The notes: generated from the letters alone by a model not told the origin. A stretch of DNA of 44,950 nucleotides from Neisseria sp. (GCF_030530745.1 NZ_JAUMUI010000001.1:1-44950); one strand, 5' to 3'. Numbered from the stretch's first letter, positions 1-8,226 are shown. Translations and numbers: made by a program.

Positions 1-25
1 CTGAATCCGTTAGGGGGAATTTAGA

Positions 26-53
26 GGAGTTTTGGGATTTTTGCAAAGGTCTC
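26..53. mobile_element. possible IS5-family (IS1106-like) terminus
   Basis: The stretch ending in TTTTTGCAAAGGTCTC reads, on the minus strand, as GAGACCTTTGCAAAAA. This resembles the terminal repeat I recall for neisserial IS5-type elements such as IS1106. Any element body would lie to the left, outside the window. Related TTTGCAAAGGTTTC fragments recur near 2239, 32313 and 44770. The assignment rests on memory of the end sequence only. Confidence 0.3.
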
Positions 54-111
54 AACCTCTGCATGAGGCGAATCAGGCGGTCGCTATTGCGGCGGTTGAA
101 ATACGAATATA

Positions 112-147
112 AGGCCGTCTGAAAACATATTTGTTTTCAGACGGCCT
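112..147. terminator. inverted DUS pair, terminator of the lipoprotein gene
   Basis: A complete DUS and its inverted copy form a 15-16 bp stem around a short AT-rich loop, directly downstream of the minus-strand lipoprotein gene. Inverted DUS pairs at gene ends are a well-known terminator arrangement in Neisseria. Confidence 0.75.
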
Positions 148-182
148 GTTTTCTACAGATTCAGCGTGGTTCGAATTCCGGC

Positions 183-1892
183 TTACGGCCGTTTGGCGCC
201 GTAACCGCCGATAAGCTGCTGAGTGTTGCCGGCATTTTGCAAACCGTAGGTGCCGCCGATTTCGGCAGCCTGCGCACCATAGAATTTACCCAACAGTTGT
301 CCCGTCATCCGGTTATCCGCCGTGGCGGCAGTGCCTGTAAAGCTGTTGCTGTTGGCCGACCATGAAGCCGAGCCTTTCATGTTGTAACCTTCAGCCGCTT
401 CCGAAACGCGCACGCCGTTATTCAAAGCATGGAACTGTGCATTACTGGTTTCAAAACGCAAACCTTTTTTGGCAAAGTCGGCCACGGCTTTCACATCGGC
501 AGTCAGCTGACGGTCAGCTTTACCGGTTTCAACCAAGTAAGCCGTGGTAATACCGGTATAAGTTGCCGTGCCGCTGGTGGGCATGGCGCTTACAGCGGTT
601 TCATCGCCGATGCTCTGATAACCGTGTGTGATACCATTTTTCGGATCGACATAATGGGCAAAAGTCTGATAGGTCCAACCGGCGGCGGCAGGGTCGTGCA
701 GGGTGATGCGGGTGCCGTCGGCAAACTGGATCATGTAAACGCCGTCGAATTTTTTATCGAACACCAAGCCGTTTTTGTCTTTTTTGAAATAGGCCAAAGC
801 TGAAACCGCATCGGTGGTTTTGTCCGACAATTCTTTGCGCAACTTCCTGTCGTTGTTATAAGCGGCTTCAATTTTCTCTTTCTCAATAATAGCTTCCTCT
901 TTAGTTTTTTTAGGCTCCTCTAATACAACTTCTTTTTGCTTTTCTGCTTCCGCTACCGCAATATCCCTAATGGCTTGTGCTTCTTGTATCTCTACTTGAT
1001 TTCCCTTTTCTTTCACTTCGTTCAATACTCTGTCTGCTTCTGCAACAGCGGAATCATAGCTTTTCTCTGCATTCGCCAATGCTATCTCATAGTTTTTTTC
1101 TGCCGTTTCAAGCGTTTTCTTTGCTGCTTCCAGTTTTTGATAGTTTTCTACGATTCTGGCATCAAAAGAAGTTTTGACATTCGAAAAAACGGTATTCGGA
1201 TCATCACCTGTTTGAGCGCTGATGTCTTCATTTGAAGTACCACCGGAAAAAGCTTTGCTGATAGCGGAAGACGGTGTGGTAAAGCTGACTTCAGTTGCAT
1301 TGTCTACCGTAGTCGTATTGTTCAAAGTAACTGCGTCGATTACAACTGCACTGTTTTGATTGGAAGCCAGCGTGCGGATCAGTCCTGCCTGATCGCTGCG
1401 TAAAGCGGGCTCGCCGTCAACGGTGCGCAGCTGCATATGCGGGTTGTTTTGCTGTGCGGCCGATGAAGAAATAAAAGACGTGTGCAGCGGGGTAGGCAGG
1501 TTCAGGGATGCCAGGCTGTCGTTGTCGCTGATTTCGGAAGTATCGACAGTGCTGACGGTGCCGTCGGTTGACGTGCCGGCAGCCGATGCTGCGGCCAGTG
1601 CGTCCAACGCCTCTTGGAGTTTGTCTTTCAAATCTTTGCCGATTAAGGATTTCTGGCTGTCGCTCAAGCGGTTGTAGCTTTGCGCGGCCGCCTCTACGCT
1701 CGCCTTGTCTTCAAGTGTGATTTCGGCAGCTTCGTCCAGCGCTTCGATCATGTTCATTACGTTGCGCGCGGCAACGGCGTTATCGACCAAATCCGCGCTT
1801 GTCGAACCGCCTCCCCCGCCTCCGCAAGCGGCCAGAACGGCGGCGCAGGCGATGGTGAGCGCAATGTGTTTTACGGTTGTTTTCTTAGACAT
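183..1892 (-). CDS. modular surface lipoprotein: coiled-coil stalk plus TbpB-like barrel
   Basis: This 569-residue protein begins with a lipoprotein signal peptide (lipobox LAAC, Cys23) followed by a Gly6 tract, as in neisserial lipoproteins carried to the surface by Slam. Residues about 30-95 are helical, with a pattern (VEAAAQSYNRL, then SQK) resembling small helical modules of Gram-positive surface proteins. Residues about 245-345 are a charged Ala/Glu/Lys coiled coil. The last 150 or so residues have alternating Gly-rich strands (GTATYTG, KGSASWS, then GGTYGLQ) typical of the TbpB/factor H-binding-protein barrel, probably the ligand-binding head. A strong AAGGGG lies 6 bases before the ATG. 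The coiled-coil DNA is visibly more AT-rich than its flanks, which suggests an exchanged module. The ligand is unknown. Confidence 0.85.
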   Translation of the reverse strand: MSKKTTVKHIALTIACAAVLAACGGGGGGSTSADLVDNAVAARNVMNMIEALDEAAEITLEDKASVEAAAQSYNRLSDSQKSLIGKDLKDKLQEALDALAAASAAGTSTDGTVSTVDTSEISDNDSLASLNLPTPLHTSFISSSAAQQNNPHMQLRTVDGEPALRSDQAGLIRTLASNQNSAVVIDAVTLNNTTTVDNATEVSFTTPSSAISKAFSGGTSNEDISAQTGDDPNTVFSNVKTSFDARIVENYQKLEAAKKTLETAEKNYEIALANAEKSYDSAVAEADRVLNEVKEKGNQVEIQEAQAIRDIAVAEAEKQKEVVLEEPKKTKEEAIIEKEKIEAAYNNDRKLRKELSDKTTDAVSALAYFKKDKNGLVFDKKFDGVYMIQFADGTRITLHDPAAAGWTYQTFAHYVDPKNGITHGYQSIGDETAVSAMPTSGTATYTGITTAYLVETGKADRQLTADVKAVADFAKKGLRFETSNAQFHALNNGVRVSEAAEGYNMKGSASWSANSNSFTGTAATADNRMTGQLLGKFYGAQAAEIGGTYGLQNAGNTQQLIGGYGAKRP

Positions 1893-2188
1893 GGTATCCC
1901 CTTAGGTTAATGATTCGGCCGGCGGAAAAGGTTTTCCTTCGGAAATTACAATTCATAACAAATTTGAGAAATTGTAAATTAATGCTTGTTTAAACACAAT
2001 TGTCATTAACAGTTACACAGGTTTTGCTTTGGGACATATATCTATTTTGCAACATTTGAACGGGGCTTTGCCCCGGTAACAAAACGGTGATGCGGTGCCG
2101 GAACGAGGTTTTCCGGCGGGTGAAAATTTGAGGCCTGCGTATCGTATTCCGGCTTAATGCGATTATCCCGTCGCTCTAAAAACAAAAA

Positions 2189-2215
2189 GATACTCGGGTC
2201 AGGCCCGAGTATGAC
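2189..2215. repeat. dispersed palindromic repeat, copy 1
   Basis: Reads AGATACTCGGGTCAGGCC followed by CGAGTATGAC. It is an imperfect palindrome, and close relatives occur at 5661, 5722, 21721, 26157, 37684 and 37738. Confidence 0.75.
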
Positions 2216-2260
2216 GGTGGTTGGGTATTTCAGACGGCCTTATCGGCTTGCAAAGGTTTC

Positions 2261-2287
2261 AGGCCGTCTGAAAGTTTCAGACGGCCT
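2261..2287. terminator. inverted DUS pair, terminator of the PLD gene
   Basis: Two inverted DUS copies with almost no loop lie directly after the stop codon of the minus-strand phospholipase D-like gene. Confidence 0.7.
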
Positions 2288-2294
2288 GTTGCTT

Positions 2295-3827
2295 TTACAG
2301 CAATCCTTCTATCGGCAGAATGGAAAGTATTTTTACGGTGATGCGTTTCCAAAAGCCTGCTTCGGGTTCTTTTTTGGAAACGGTGCCGTCTTCCGGATCT
2401 TGCCATTGCAGTTTGTTGCGGCGGCCCAGGGTAACTTTGTAGGCATATGCGGGGGTGGTTTCGGCCAGCCTGCGCTGCATATCCTGCGCCAGCGGCGGGC
2501 TTTCGATAACCACGCCCATTTCGGTGTTGAGCCGTGCGGAACGCGGGTCGAGGTTGAACGAACCGACGAATACGCGCTGCCGGTCAACGATAAAGGTTTT
2601 GGCGTGCAGGCTGGTGGACGAGCTGCCTGTTAAGCCGCGGTCTTTGGTTTTGGGCACGGCATGAACGGCTTTGAGTTCGTATAAATCAACACCTGATTTA
2701 AGCAGGGGCTTGCGGTATTTGGCATAGCCGGAATGCACGGCGGCCACGTCGGTGGCTTGCAGGGAATTGGTGAGCACGGTGATGTCAACACCTTGTTTTT
2801 TCAAATCGGCAATGGCTTCGGTGCCGGATTTGGTGGGCACGAAGTAAGGCGATACCAAATAGATTTCTTTTTCGGGCGAGCCTAGGGCTTCGTCGAGTTT
2901 GTCGCTGATTTGCGGTTTGTCGCGGGCGCGGTCGAGCGCTTTGGCGGGGTCGTCGCTGACGAGTTTGGTTTTTACATGCCGCCATTGGATTTTGTTGGTT
3001 TTAATGGCTTCAAACAATGCCGACTGTTCCAAATCGCGGTGGTAGCGTGCAAGCACCGTGCTGCGGTCGCGGTCGCTGATTTCGAGTTCGGCCGCACCTT
3101 TCTGCGCATCGGCCCGGCGGGCGATGCTTTTGAAGGGGTATGAGGATTCGCTCGCCCAATAGCGGTCGAAGTCTTCGGAAACTTCGGTTACAACGCGGCC
3201 GGTGGCGAGAATGTCGACATCGGCAAATGCGGTGTCTTCACCGACATTAAAATATTCGTCGCCGATATTGCGCCCGCCGACGATGGTGGCGTGGTTGTCG
3301 GCGGTGAGCGATTTGTTGTGCATGCGGCGGTTGAGGCGCGGAAAGTCGGTGAGGTAGCCCAGCGCGCGCCATTTGCGCATAAGAAACGGGTTGAACAGGC
3401 GGATTTCGATATTGGGGTGGCTGTCGAGCGCGGCTAGTATGTTGTCGAGCCCGTTGGTGTTGTTGTCGTCGAGCAAAAGCCGCACGCGCACGCCGCGCTC
3501 GGCCGCACGGTGCAGCATGTTGAACAGGATTTTGCCTGATACGTCTTTGTGCCAGATATAGTATTGTATGTCGAGCGTGTGGTCGGCAGAGTCGATAAGG
3601 GTGGCGCGCGCCACAAAGGCATCGTGCGCATCATCGAGCATATAAATGCCCGAGGTTTCAGGCTCCGGCCCGGCCTGCCCTGCTTTGGCGGGTGTGAGCG
3701 CGGAAACAAGGCGCGGCGAGGCAGGCACGTCGAGATATTGGCTGGCGGTGCGGTTTTCTAATGAAGGCAGGCTCATACAACCGGTAAGGATGGCTGGCAG
3801 GGTTAATAAAATGATGTGCGGTTTCAT
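2295..3827 (-). CDS. phospholipase D / cardiolipin synthase-like lipoprotein
   Basis: A 510-residue member of the PLD superfamily (ClsC/YmdC type), which performs phosphatidyl transfer or phosphodiester hydrolysis on phospholipids. Both HKD motifs are intact: H170, K172 and D177 (MHNKSLTAD), and H408, K410 and D415 (LHAKTFIVD). Each is followed by the usual Gly/Asn stretch (GGRNIGDEYF and GSFNLDPRS). The N-terminus is a short lipoprotein signal with lipobox LTGC (Cys17), so the enzyme is probably anchored to a membrane. Neisserial PLD homologues are known. Whether this one makes cardiolipin or acts as a secreted phospholipase cannot be told. It is a single gene; a mobile repeat begins about 60 bp upstream. 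Confidence 0.85.
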   Translation of the reverse strand: MKPHIILLTLPAILTGCMSLPSLENRTASQYLDVPASPRLVSALTPAKAGQAGPEPETSGIYMLDDAHDAFVARATLIDSADHTLDIQYYIWHKDVSGKILFNMLHRAAERGVRVRLLLDDNNTNGLDNILAALDSHPNIEIRLFNPFLMRKWRALGYLTDFPRLNRRMHNKSLTADNHATIVGGRNIGDEYFNVGEDTAFADVDILATGRVVTEVSEDFDRYWASESSYPFKSIARRADAQKGAAELEISDRDRSTVLARYHRDLEQSALFEAIKTNKIQWRHVKTKLVSDDPAKALDRARDKPQISDKLDEALGSPEKEIYLVSPYFVPTKSGTEAIADLKKQGVDITVLTNSLQATDVAAVHSGYAKYRKPLLKSGVDLYELKAVHAVPKTKDRGLTGSSSTSLHAKTFIVDRQRVFVGSFNLDPRSARLNTEMGVVIESPPLAQDMQRRLAETTPAYAYKVTLGRRNKLQWQDPEDGTVSKKEPEAGFWKRITVKILSILPIEGLL

Positions 3828-3885
3828 GCGTTTTTAGGTGGGTGTTCAAACGGCCTGAACACGGTTTTCTTGTTGCGGGGTATTC

Positions 3886-4074
3886 TAGGGTCTGTCAACA
3901 ATTAACGCAACGGCGGTATTTTTGGTCAAAAATCCCCATCTGCGGCGTTAGGTAGCGTAGCGGACTTGCGAAGCTAAAATGCTCGCAAGGTATTCAACCT
4001 TGCTGCGCTTTTTGCCTTGCATACGCGGTTTTTGCCTCAAAAAACCGCTGCGCCGGTCACGTCGACAGACCCTA
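3886..4074 (-). mobile_element. TA-flanked MITE-like element, copy A (189 bp)
   Basis: Begins TAGGGTCTGTCAACA and ends TGTCGACAGACCCTA on inspection of the inverted arms (right arm as written: GTCGACAGACCCTA). It shares its core with copies at 32361, 33600 and 41227 but lies in the opposite orientation. The core contains GCGGTTTTTTGAGGCAAAAA and an internal hairpin with stem GCAAGGT/ACCTTGC. It carries about 25 extra bases beside the internal hairpin. The flanking TA and the first G of the element supply the TAG stop of the neighbouring MFS gene. Confidence 0.75.
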
Positions 4075-5493
4075 CTTTTTTGCTTCAACCAGATTTCGGC
4101 CGTCTGAACGGTGCAAACGGGCGAATATCAGGCCGGAAACAAAGGTAATCGCTCCGGCGGCGGCGAAGGTGCAGCGGAAAGCGGTGTGCAGGTTGCCGCC
4201 GGTCAGGCTGCTGCGGCTGAACCATTGCAGCATCAGTGCGCCCAATGCGATGCCGAAACCCATGGCAAGCTGCTGGTTAACCGCCATCAGGCTGTTGCCG
4301 CTGCCGGTTTGGTAGGGGCGCAAATCGGCAATGGTCAGCGTGTTCATGGCGGAAAACTGTATCGAATTGCACAAGCCTATGCCGAACAGCAGCGCCACCC
4401 ACACCCACAGGGGGGCGTTTGCAGGCGGCAGCGCTACCGCCGCAATCAGCAGCCCGAGAATGCGGGTGTTGCCGATCAGCACTTTGCGGTAGCCGAAGCA
4501 GGTCATAATCGGTTTAATCAGCGGCTTCACCAACAGCGAGGCCAACGCCATCGGCGCCACCAGCCAGCCCGACAGGCTGGCGCTGAAACCGAACGCCACT
4601 TGAAACATCAGCGCCAATAAAAACGGTGCCGAGCTGATGCCCAAGCGGCTGACCAGGTTTCCGCCCAGCCCGATGCGGAATGTGCGCACCTGGAGCAGGT
4701 GGCCTGCGTAAATCGGGTCTTCGTCGCGCTTGGCGTGTTCGCGGTAAAGCCATAATGCCGCTGCTCCGAACGCCGCCAGCAGCACCGAAAACAGCAATGC
4801 CCCGGGGTGTGTGATGATTTCCACCGACAAACTCAGTGCACAGGCTGCGGCGGCAAACAGCAGAAAACCCACCATATCGAAGCGGCCTTTTTCGCCTTTA
4901 ATGTTGGGCATCACCTTCAAAGCCAGCCAAATGCCCAATGCGCCGATGGGCAGGTTAATCAGAAAAATCCAGTGCCAGCTGGCATATTCCACCAGATAGC
5001 CGCCCACCAGCGGCCCCAATATCGGGCCGATTAGTGCGGGCATCACAGCATAATTGATGGCATTGAGCAGCTGGGATTTTTCATACACCCGCATCAGGGT
5101 CAGGCGCGGCACCGGCGCCAGCATCGAACCGCCCAGCCCCTGCACCACCCGCGCCAGCACCAGCATGGGCAGGTTGGGCGCGGCGGCGCACAGCAGCGAG
5201 CCGGTCATAAACAGCCCCATCGCGGTAACAAACACATTGCGCGTGCCGAAACGGTCGACCAGATAACCGCTCAAAGGTATCAGCAGCGCCAGCGTCAGCA
5301 CATAAGCAATCACCGCCGACTGCATATTGAGCGGCGATTCGTTCAAACCGGCCGCCATTTTCGGCAGCGCGGTGTTGAGTATGGTGGTATCGAGCATCTG
5401 CATGAAGATGGCAACGGCCAGCAGCATGGGCAGATATTTTGACGGTGCGGATCGGGCGGTCATAGAGCGGTTAAATAGGCCGTCTGAAAACAT
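4072..5493 (-). CDS. mdtD: MFS multidrug exporter, DHA2 family, MdtD-like
   Basis: A 473-residue drug:H+ antiporter-type inner-membrane protein matching E. coli MdtD (471 aa) along its length. Shared features include LDTTILNTALPKMA, the VEYASWHWIFLINLPIG stretch, and SGNSLMAVNQQLAMGFG near the end. MdtD-like proteins export small molecules; the substrate here is unknown. The first codons (MFSDGL) derive from a DUS, and no good Shine-Dalgarno precedes them. The next Met (MTARSAP, ATG at 5463) is an equally plausible start. The TAG stop is formed exactly at the border of mobile element copy A, so the present C-terminus (VEAKK) may have been fixed by that insertion. Confidence 0.85.
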   Translation of the reverse strand: MFSDGLFNRSMTARSAPSKYLPMLLAVAIFMQMLDTTILNTALPKMAAGLNESPLNMQSAVIAYVLTLALLIPLSGYLVDRFGTRNVFVTAMGLFMTGSLLCAAAPNLPMLVLARVVQGLGGSMLAPVPRLTLMRVYEKSQLLNAINYAVMPALIGPILGPLVGGYLVEYASWHWIFLINLPIGALGIWLALKVMPNIKGEKGRFDMVGFLLFAAAACALSLSVEIITHPGALLFSVLLAAFGAAALWLYREHAKRDEDPIYAGHLLQVRTFRIGLGGNLVSRLGISSAPFLLALMFQVAFGFSASLSGWLVAPMALASLLVKPLIKPIMTCFGYRKVLIGNTRILGLLIAAVALPPANAPLWVWVALLFGIGLCNSIQFSAMNTLTIADLRPYQTGSGNSLMAVNQQLAMGFGIALGALMLQWFSRSSLTGGNLHTAFRCTFAAAGAITFVSGLIFARLHRSDGRNLVEAKK

Positions 5494-5660
5494 ACGGGCG
5501 GCGTTTTCCGGAAACCGGATTGTACGCGAAAGCGCAACGGCTTGATATAAGGTTTGCTTGTGTTTTCATGGCACTACTATATGAATCCACTTAAATTTCC
5601 GGCACAAAGCAACAAGCCGAAGGCGGTACAGATAAGTCAAGCTTATTAACAACAGTTTTC

Positions 5661-5687
5661 GTCATGCCCGGGCTTGACCCGGGTATC
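5661..5687. repeat. dispersed palindromic repeat, copy 2
   Basis: GTCATGCCCGGGCTTGACCC followed by GGGTATC; forms an inverted pair with copy 3. Confidence 0.75.
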
Positions 5688-5721
5688 TCACTTTCTTAAA
5701 AAAAACTTCTAAAATCCAAAA

Positions 5722-5750
5722 AGATACTCGGGTCAAGCCCGAGTATGACG
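5722..5750. repeat. dispersed palindromic repeat, copy 3
   Basis: Reads AAGATACTCGGGTCAAGCCC, then GAGTATGACG, inverted relative to copy 2 and 35 bp away, like the paired REP units of a BIME. Confidence 0.75.
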
Positions 5751-5915
5751 TGTGTACTTTTTTCTTAAGTTGACTGGCTATATAACCGTTCGACCGCCTT
5801 CAACAAACCGACGGGCTTTACTGCTGACGGAGCTCCGCCCTTGCAACCGCACGCCCCGCGCGATTGATGTTAAGATACGCATTCTTTTCATATCACGCCG
5901 TCCGACCCCCCGCTT

Positions 5916-7106
5916 ATGAACCCGTTACTCGACACCCTCAAACCCTACCCTTTCGCCCGTTTGCGCGAAGCCATGGCCGGGCTGGAAGCGCCTGCCGGCA
6001 CCTCCCCCGTTCCGCTGCACATCGGCGAACCCAAACACCCCACCCCCGCCGTGATTACCGACGCGCTCACCGCCTCTTTGGCCGAACTTGAAAAATACCC
6101 GCTTTCCGCCGGTCTGCCCGAACTGCGCCAAGCCTGTGCCGGCTGGGCGGCGCGCCGCTACGACGGCCTGCGGCTCGACCCCGAAACCGAAGTCCTGCCC
6201 GTGCTCGGCAGCCGCGAAGCGCTGTTTTCGTTTGCCCAAGTGGTGCTGGAACACGTTTCAGACGGCCTCAAACCCGCCGTCGTCAGCCCCAATCCGTTTT
6301 ATCAGATTTACGAAGGCGCCACCCTGCTCGGCGGCGGCGAAATCCATTTTGCCGACAGCCGCGCCCCGCGCTTTCTGCCCGACTGGAGCCAAGTGCCCGA
6401 AACCGTGTGGCAGCGCACCAAACTGGTGTTCGTGTGCTCGCCCGACAACCCCAGCGGCAGCGTAATGCAGCTTGGCGACTGGGCGGAACTCTTCGCCCTG
6501 CAAGACCGGTACGGCTTCGTTATCGCTTCCGACGAATGCTATTCCGAAATCTATTTCGGCGGCAACAAGCCCATCGGCGGCCTGCAGGCCGCGCAGCAGC
6601 TCGGGCGCGGCAACAAAGGCATCGTGATGTTTACCAGCCTTTCCAAACGCTCCAACGTGCCCGGCCTGCGCTCCGGCTTCGTAGCGGGCGATGCCGAACT
6701 GCTCAAAGCCTTCCTGCTCTACCGCACCTATCACGGCAGCGCCATGAGCATACCCGTACAGCGCGCCAGCACCGCCGCTTGGAACGACGAAGCCCACGTT
6801 ATCGAAAACCGCCGCCTGTATCAGGAAAAATTCGACAAAGTGCTGCCTATCCTGCAAACCGTTTTCGACGTACGCCTGCCCGACGCTTCGTTTTATATCT
6901 GGCTGAAAGTGCCGGACGGCGACGACTTGGCCTTTGCCAAAACACTGTGGCAGCAGGCCGCCATCCAAGTGCTGCCCGGCCGCTTTCTGGCCCGCGACAC
7001 CGAACACGGCAACCCGGGCGCGGGTTATGTGCGCATCGCGCTGGTGGCCGACGTGGAAACCTGCGTTAAAGCGGCCCAAACCATTGCGGCGCTATACCGC
7101 CGCTAA
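5916..7106 (+). CDS. dapC: succinyldiaminopimelate transaminase
   Basis: A fold-type I PLP aminotransferase of 396 residues matching neisserial DapC. It converts N-succinyl-2-amino-6-oxopimelate to N-succinyl-LL-diaminopimelate in lysine and peptidoglycan synthesis in the cytoplasm. The PLP lysine is K244 in FTSLSKRSNVPGLRSG. SPDNPSG (175-181) and ASDECYSEIYF (D206, Y209) are the other cofactor-binding motifs. The N-terminus (MNPLLDTLKPYPFARL) is the normal one for the family. An internal DUS encodes VSDGL near residue 115. It is not in an operon. Confidence 0.92.
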   Translation: MNPLLDTLKPYPFARLREAMAGLEAPAGTSPVPLHIGEPKHPTPAVITDALTASLAELEKYPLSAGLPELRQACAGWAARRYDGLRLDPETEVLPVLGSREALFSFAQVVLEHVSDGLKPAVVSPNPFYQIYEGATLLGGGEIHFADSRAPRFLPDWSQVPETVWQRTKLVFVCSPDNPSGSVMQLGDWAELFALQDRYGFVIASDECYSEIYFGGNKPIGGLQAAQQLGRGNKGIVMFTSLSKRSNVPGLRSGFVAGDAELLKAFLLYRTYHGSAMSIPVQRASTAAWNDEAHVIENRRLYQEKFDKVLPILQTVFDVRLPDASFYIWLKVPDGDDLAFAKTLWQQAAIQVLPGRFLARDTEHGNPGAGYVRIALVADVETCVKAAQTIAALYRR

Positions 7107-7297
7107 AGCGGCCGTTTACCCGGACAGGGTGCTTTATGCCCCTGTTATTTTCGATACAGCCCAAATGCAATAATTTTTATACCGACCGCCGGGTTACAGA
7201 CAGCAGCCGATGCTATAGAGGCCGTCTGAAAACCGGCGGTTTTCTTTTCCAAACCTCCCAATCGTCCCGTATTTTCAAATCTGCAACTATTTCCCAA

Positions 7298-7348
7298 CTG
7301 ATTAAATCAGATTATTTTTATAACAAAATCATAATGATATTTTTATTT
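7298..7348 (+). promoter_or_regulatory. AT-rich promoter region with a Fur-box-like site
   Basis: A perfect palindrome CTGATTAAATCAG (7298-7310) is followed by CATAATGATATTTTTATTT (7330-7348). The latter matches the 19-bp Fur consensus at about 12 positions, including ATAATGATA. The match is weak in such AT-rich DNA. Iron control would fit a TbpB-type lipoprotein. Confidence 0.3.
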
Positions 7349-7442
7349 CATAAAATGTTTTGCATTAACATATTGAAAAAAAATAAGAAAATTTTTTAAC
7401 GGCCGAACCGGCTGTTATCCACAAACACAAAGGAATCCACTT

Positions 7443-8066
7443 ATGAAAAAACTTTTCTTACTCAGCACCATTTCCCTTCTTCTTTCTGCCTGCGGAAGCG
7501 GCGGCGGCGGTTCTGGTGTGGCCGGAAGCGGCTCCGGTACGGCCGAAACACCCGACGGCACCCGCATCAATTTGAATTTGAGCGATAACGGCTTGGTGGG
7601 CGGGCAGACTACCGACGGCAAACTGATCGGCTGGAATCAGGATTCGTCTTTTTACGGCGCATGGGTTAACAACAGCAACCAAGTGCAGGAGTTGCGTTAC
7701 CAAGGCACCTTAACTCCGGAAAAAGACATTCCCAACTCAGGCAAGGCCACCTATTACGGCAATGCCGTACGCAACGACAGCCTTACCGGCGATATCATCA
7801 CCGACGGCACCAGCCGCGTTACTGTCGATTTCGGCAATAAAACCGTCAGCGGCAAAATCGAAATGCCCGGCCTGCGCCGCGACATCACCCTCCACGAAGG
7901 CCGCTTAAGCGGTGCCCAATATTCGGGCAGCGCCAGTGTGTTGGGCAATAGCGGCGGGCGTTACGAAGGCGGTTTGTTTGGTGCGAATGCCGCCGAAACC
8001 GCAGGCGTGGTCAAATTCGGCAACAATTCGAGCTTGGATACCGCATTCGGCGGAAAACGTTACTGA
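7443..8066 (+). CDS. small TbpB/fHbp-barrel surface lipoprotein
   Basis: A 207-residue lipoprotein with lipobox LLSAC (Cys17), then a Gly/Ser-rich tether (GSGGGGSG). Alternating strands follow (RYQGTLTP, KATYYGNAV, RVTVDFGNKTVSGKI and GGRYEGGLFG), typical of the single eight-stranded barrel domain shared by TbpB, HpuA and factor H-binding protein. Such proteins reach the cell surface through Slam; the ligand here is unknown. AAAGGAA stands 9 bases before the ATG. The leader of over 300 bp is AT-rich, unlike neighbouring DNA. The C-terminal GAxAAExxG motif is shared with the larger lipoprotein at 183-1892, so the two are probably paralogous in their barrels. Confidence 0.85.
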   Translation: MKKLFLLSTISLLLSACGSGGGGSGVAGSGSGTAETPDGTRINLNLSDNGLVGGQTTDGKLIGWNQDSSFYGAWVNNSNQVQELRYQGTLTPEKDIPNSGKATYYGNAVRNDSLTGDIITDGTSRVTVDFGNKTVSGKIEMPGLRRDITLHEGRLSGAQYSGSASVLGNSGGRYEGGLFGANAAETAGVVKFGNNSSLDTAFGGKRY

Positions 8067-8136
8067 CGATGTCTGCACGGCATCGCGGCAGTTTCCGGAA
8101 ACCGGCACTGCCCGAACCGTGTATTCCGAAACATAC

Positions 8137-8164
8137 AGGCCGTCTGAAAACTTTCAGACGGCCT
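8137..8164. terminator. inverted DUS pair between convergent genes
   Basis: Complete inverted DUS copies separated by a few bases lie between the convergent lipoprotein gene and ilvC. They could end transcription from both sides. Confidence 0.75.
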
Positions 8165-8226
8165 GTATTCAAACGGCGGCAGTCAAACGGTTTAAACAAC
8201 CCGCTTGTTTTCTGCCCTTATGCAGG

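Larger units (their letters stand above)
1893..2294. other. intergenic region upstream of the lipoprotein gene
   Basis: The first 150 bp upstream of the minus-strand ATG are AT-rich and should hold its promoter, but I cannot assign clear -35 and -10 boxes. The remainder carries a palindromic repeat (2189-2215), single DUS copies and the inverted DUS pair at 2261-2287. No gene is visible. Confidence 0.6.
5578..5782. mobile_element. decayed Correia element interrupted by a palindrome pair
   Basis: The left part (TATATGAATCC, then CAACAAGCCG and GGTACAGATAAG) follows the intact Correia element at 29250 base by base with many substitutions. The right end (CTTAAGTTGACTGGCTATA) matches the Correia right end. 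Two inverted copies of the dispersed palindrome sit between them, in place of the usual Correia interior. Confidence 0.55.

Noticed and set aside
3-122. Open frame entering from the left edge (ESVRGNLEEFW onwards) and ending in a DUS
   Set aside because: It runs through the IS-like end and the uptake sequence, and it resembles no family I know.
1802-1830. Gly-codon run in the large lipoprotein as a phase-variable tract
   Set aside because: The run is interrupted (CCTCCCCCGCCTCCG), so no long homopolymer exists.
5661-5750. Repeats considered as a CRISPR array
   Set aside because: Only two inverted palindrome copies with a single spacer-like gap, and no cas genes.
8137-8164. Inverted DUS pairs considered as transposon ends
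   Set aside because: They lie directly behind stop codons throughout the window and match the known DUS terminator arrangement.
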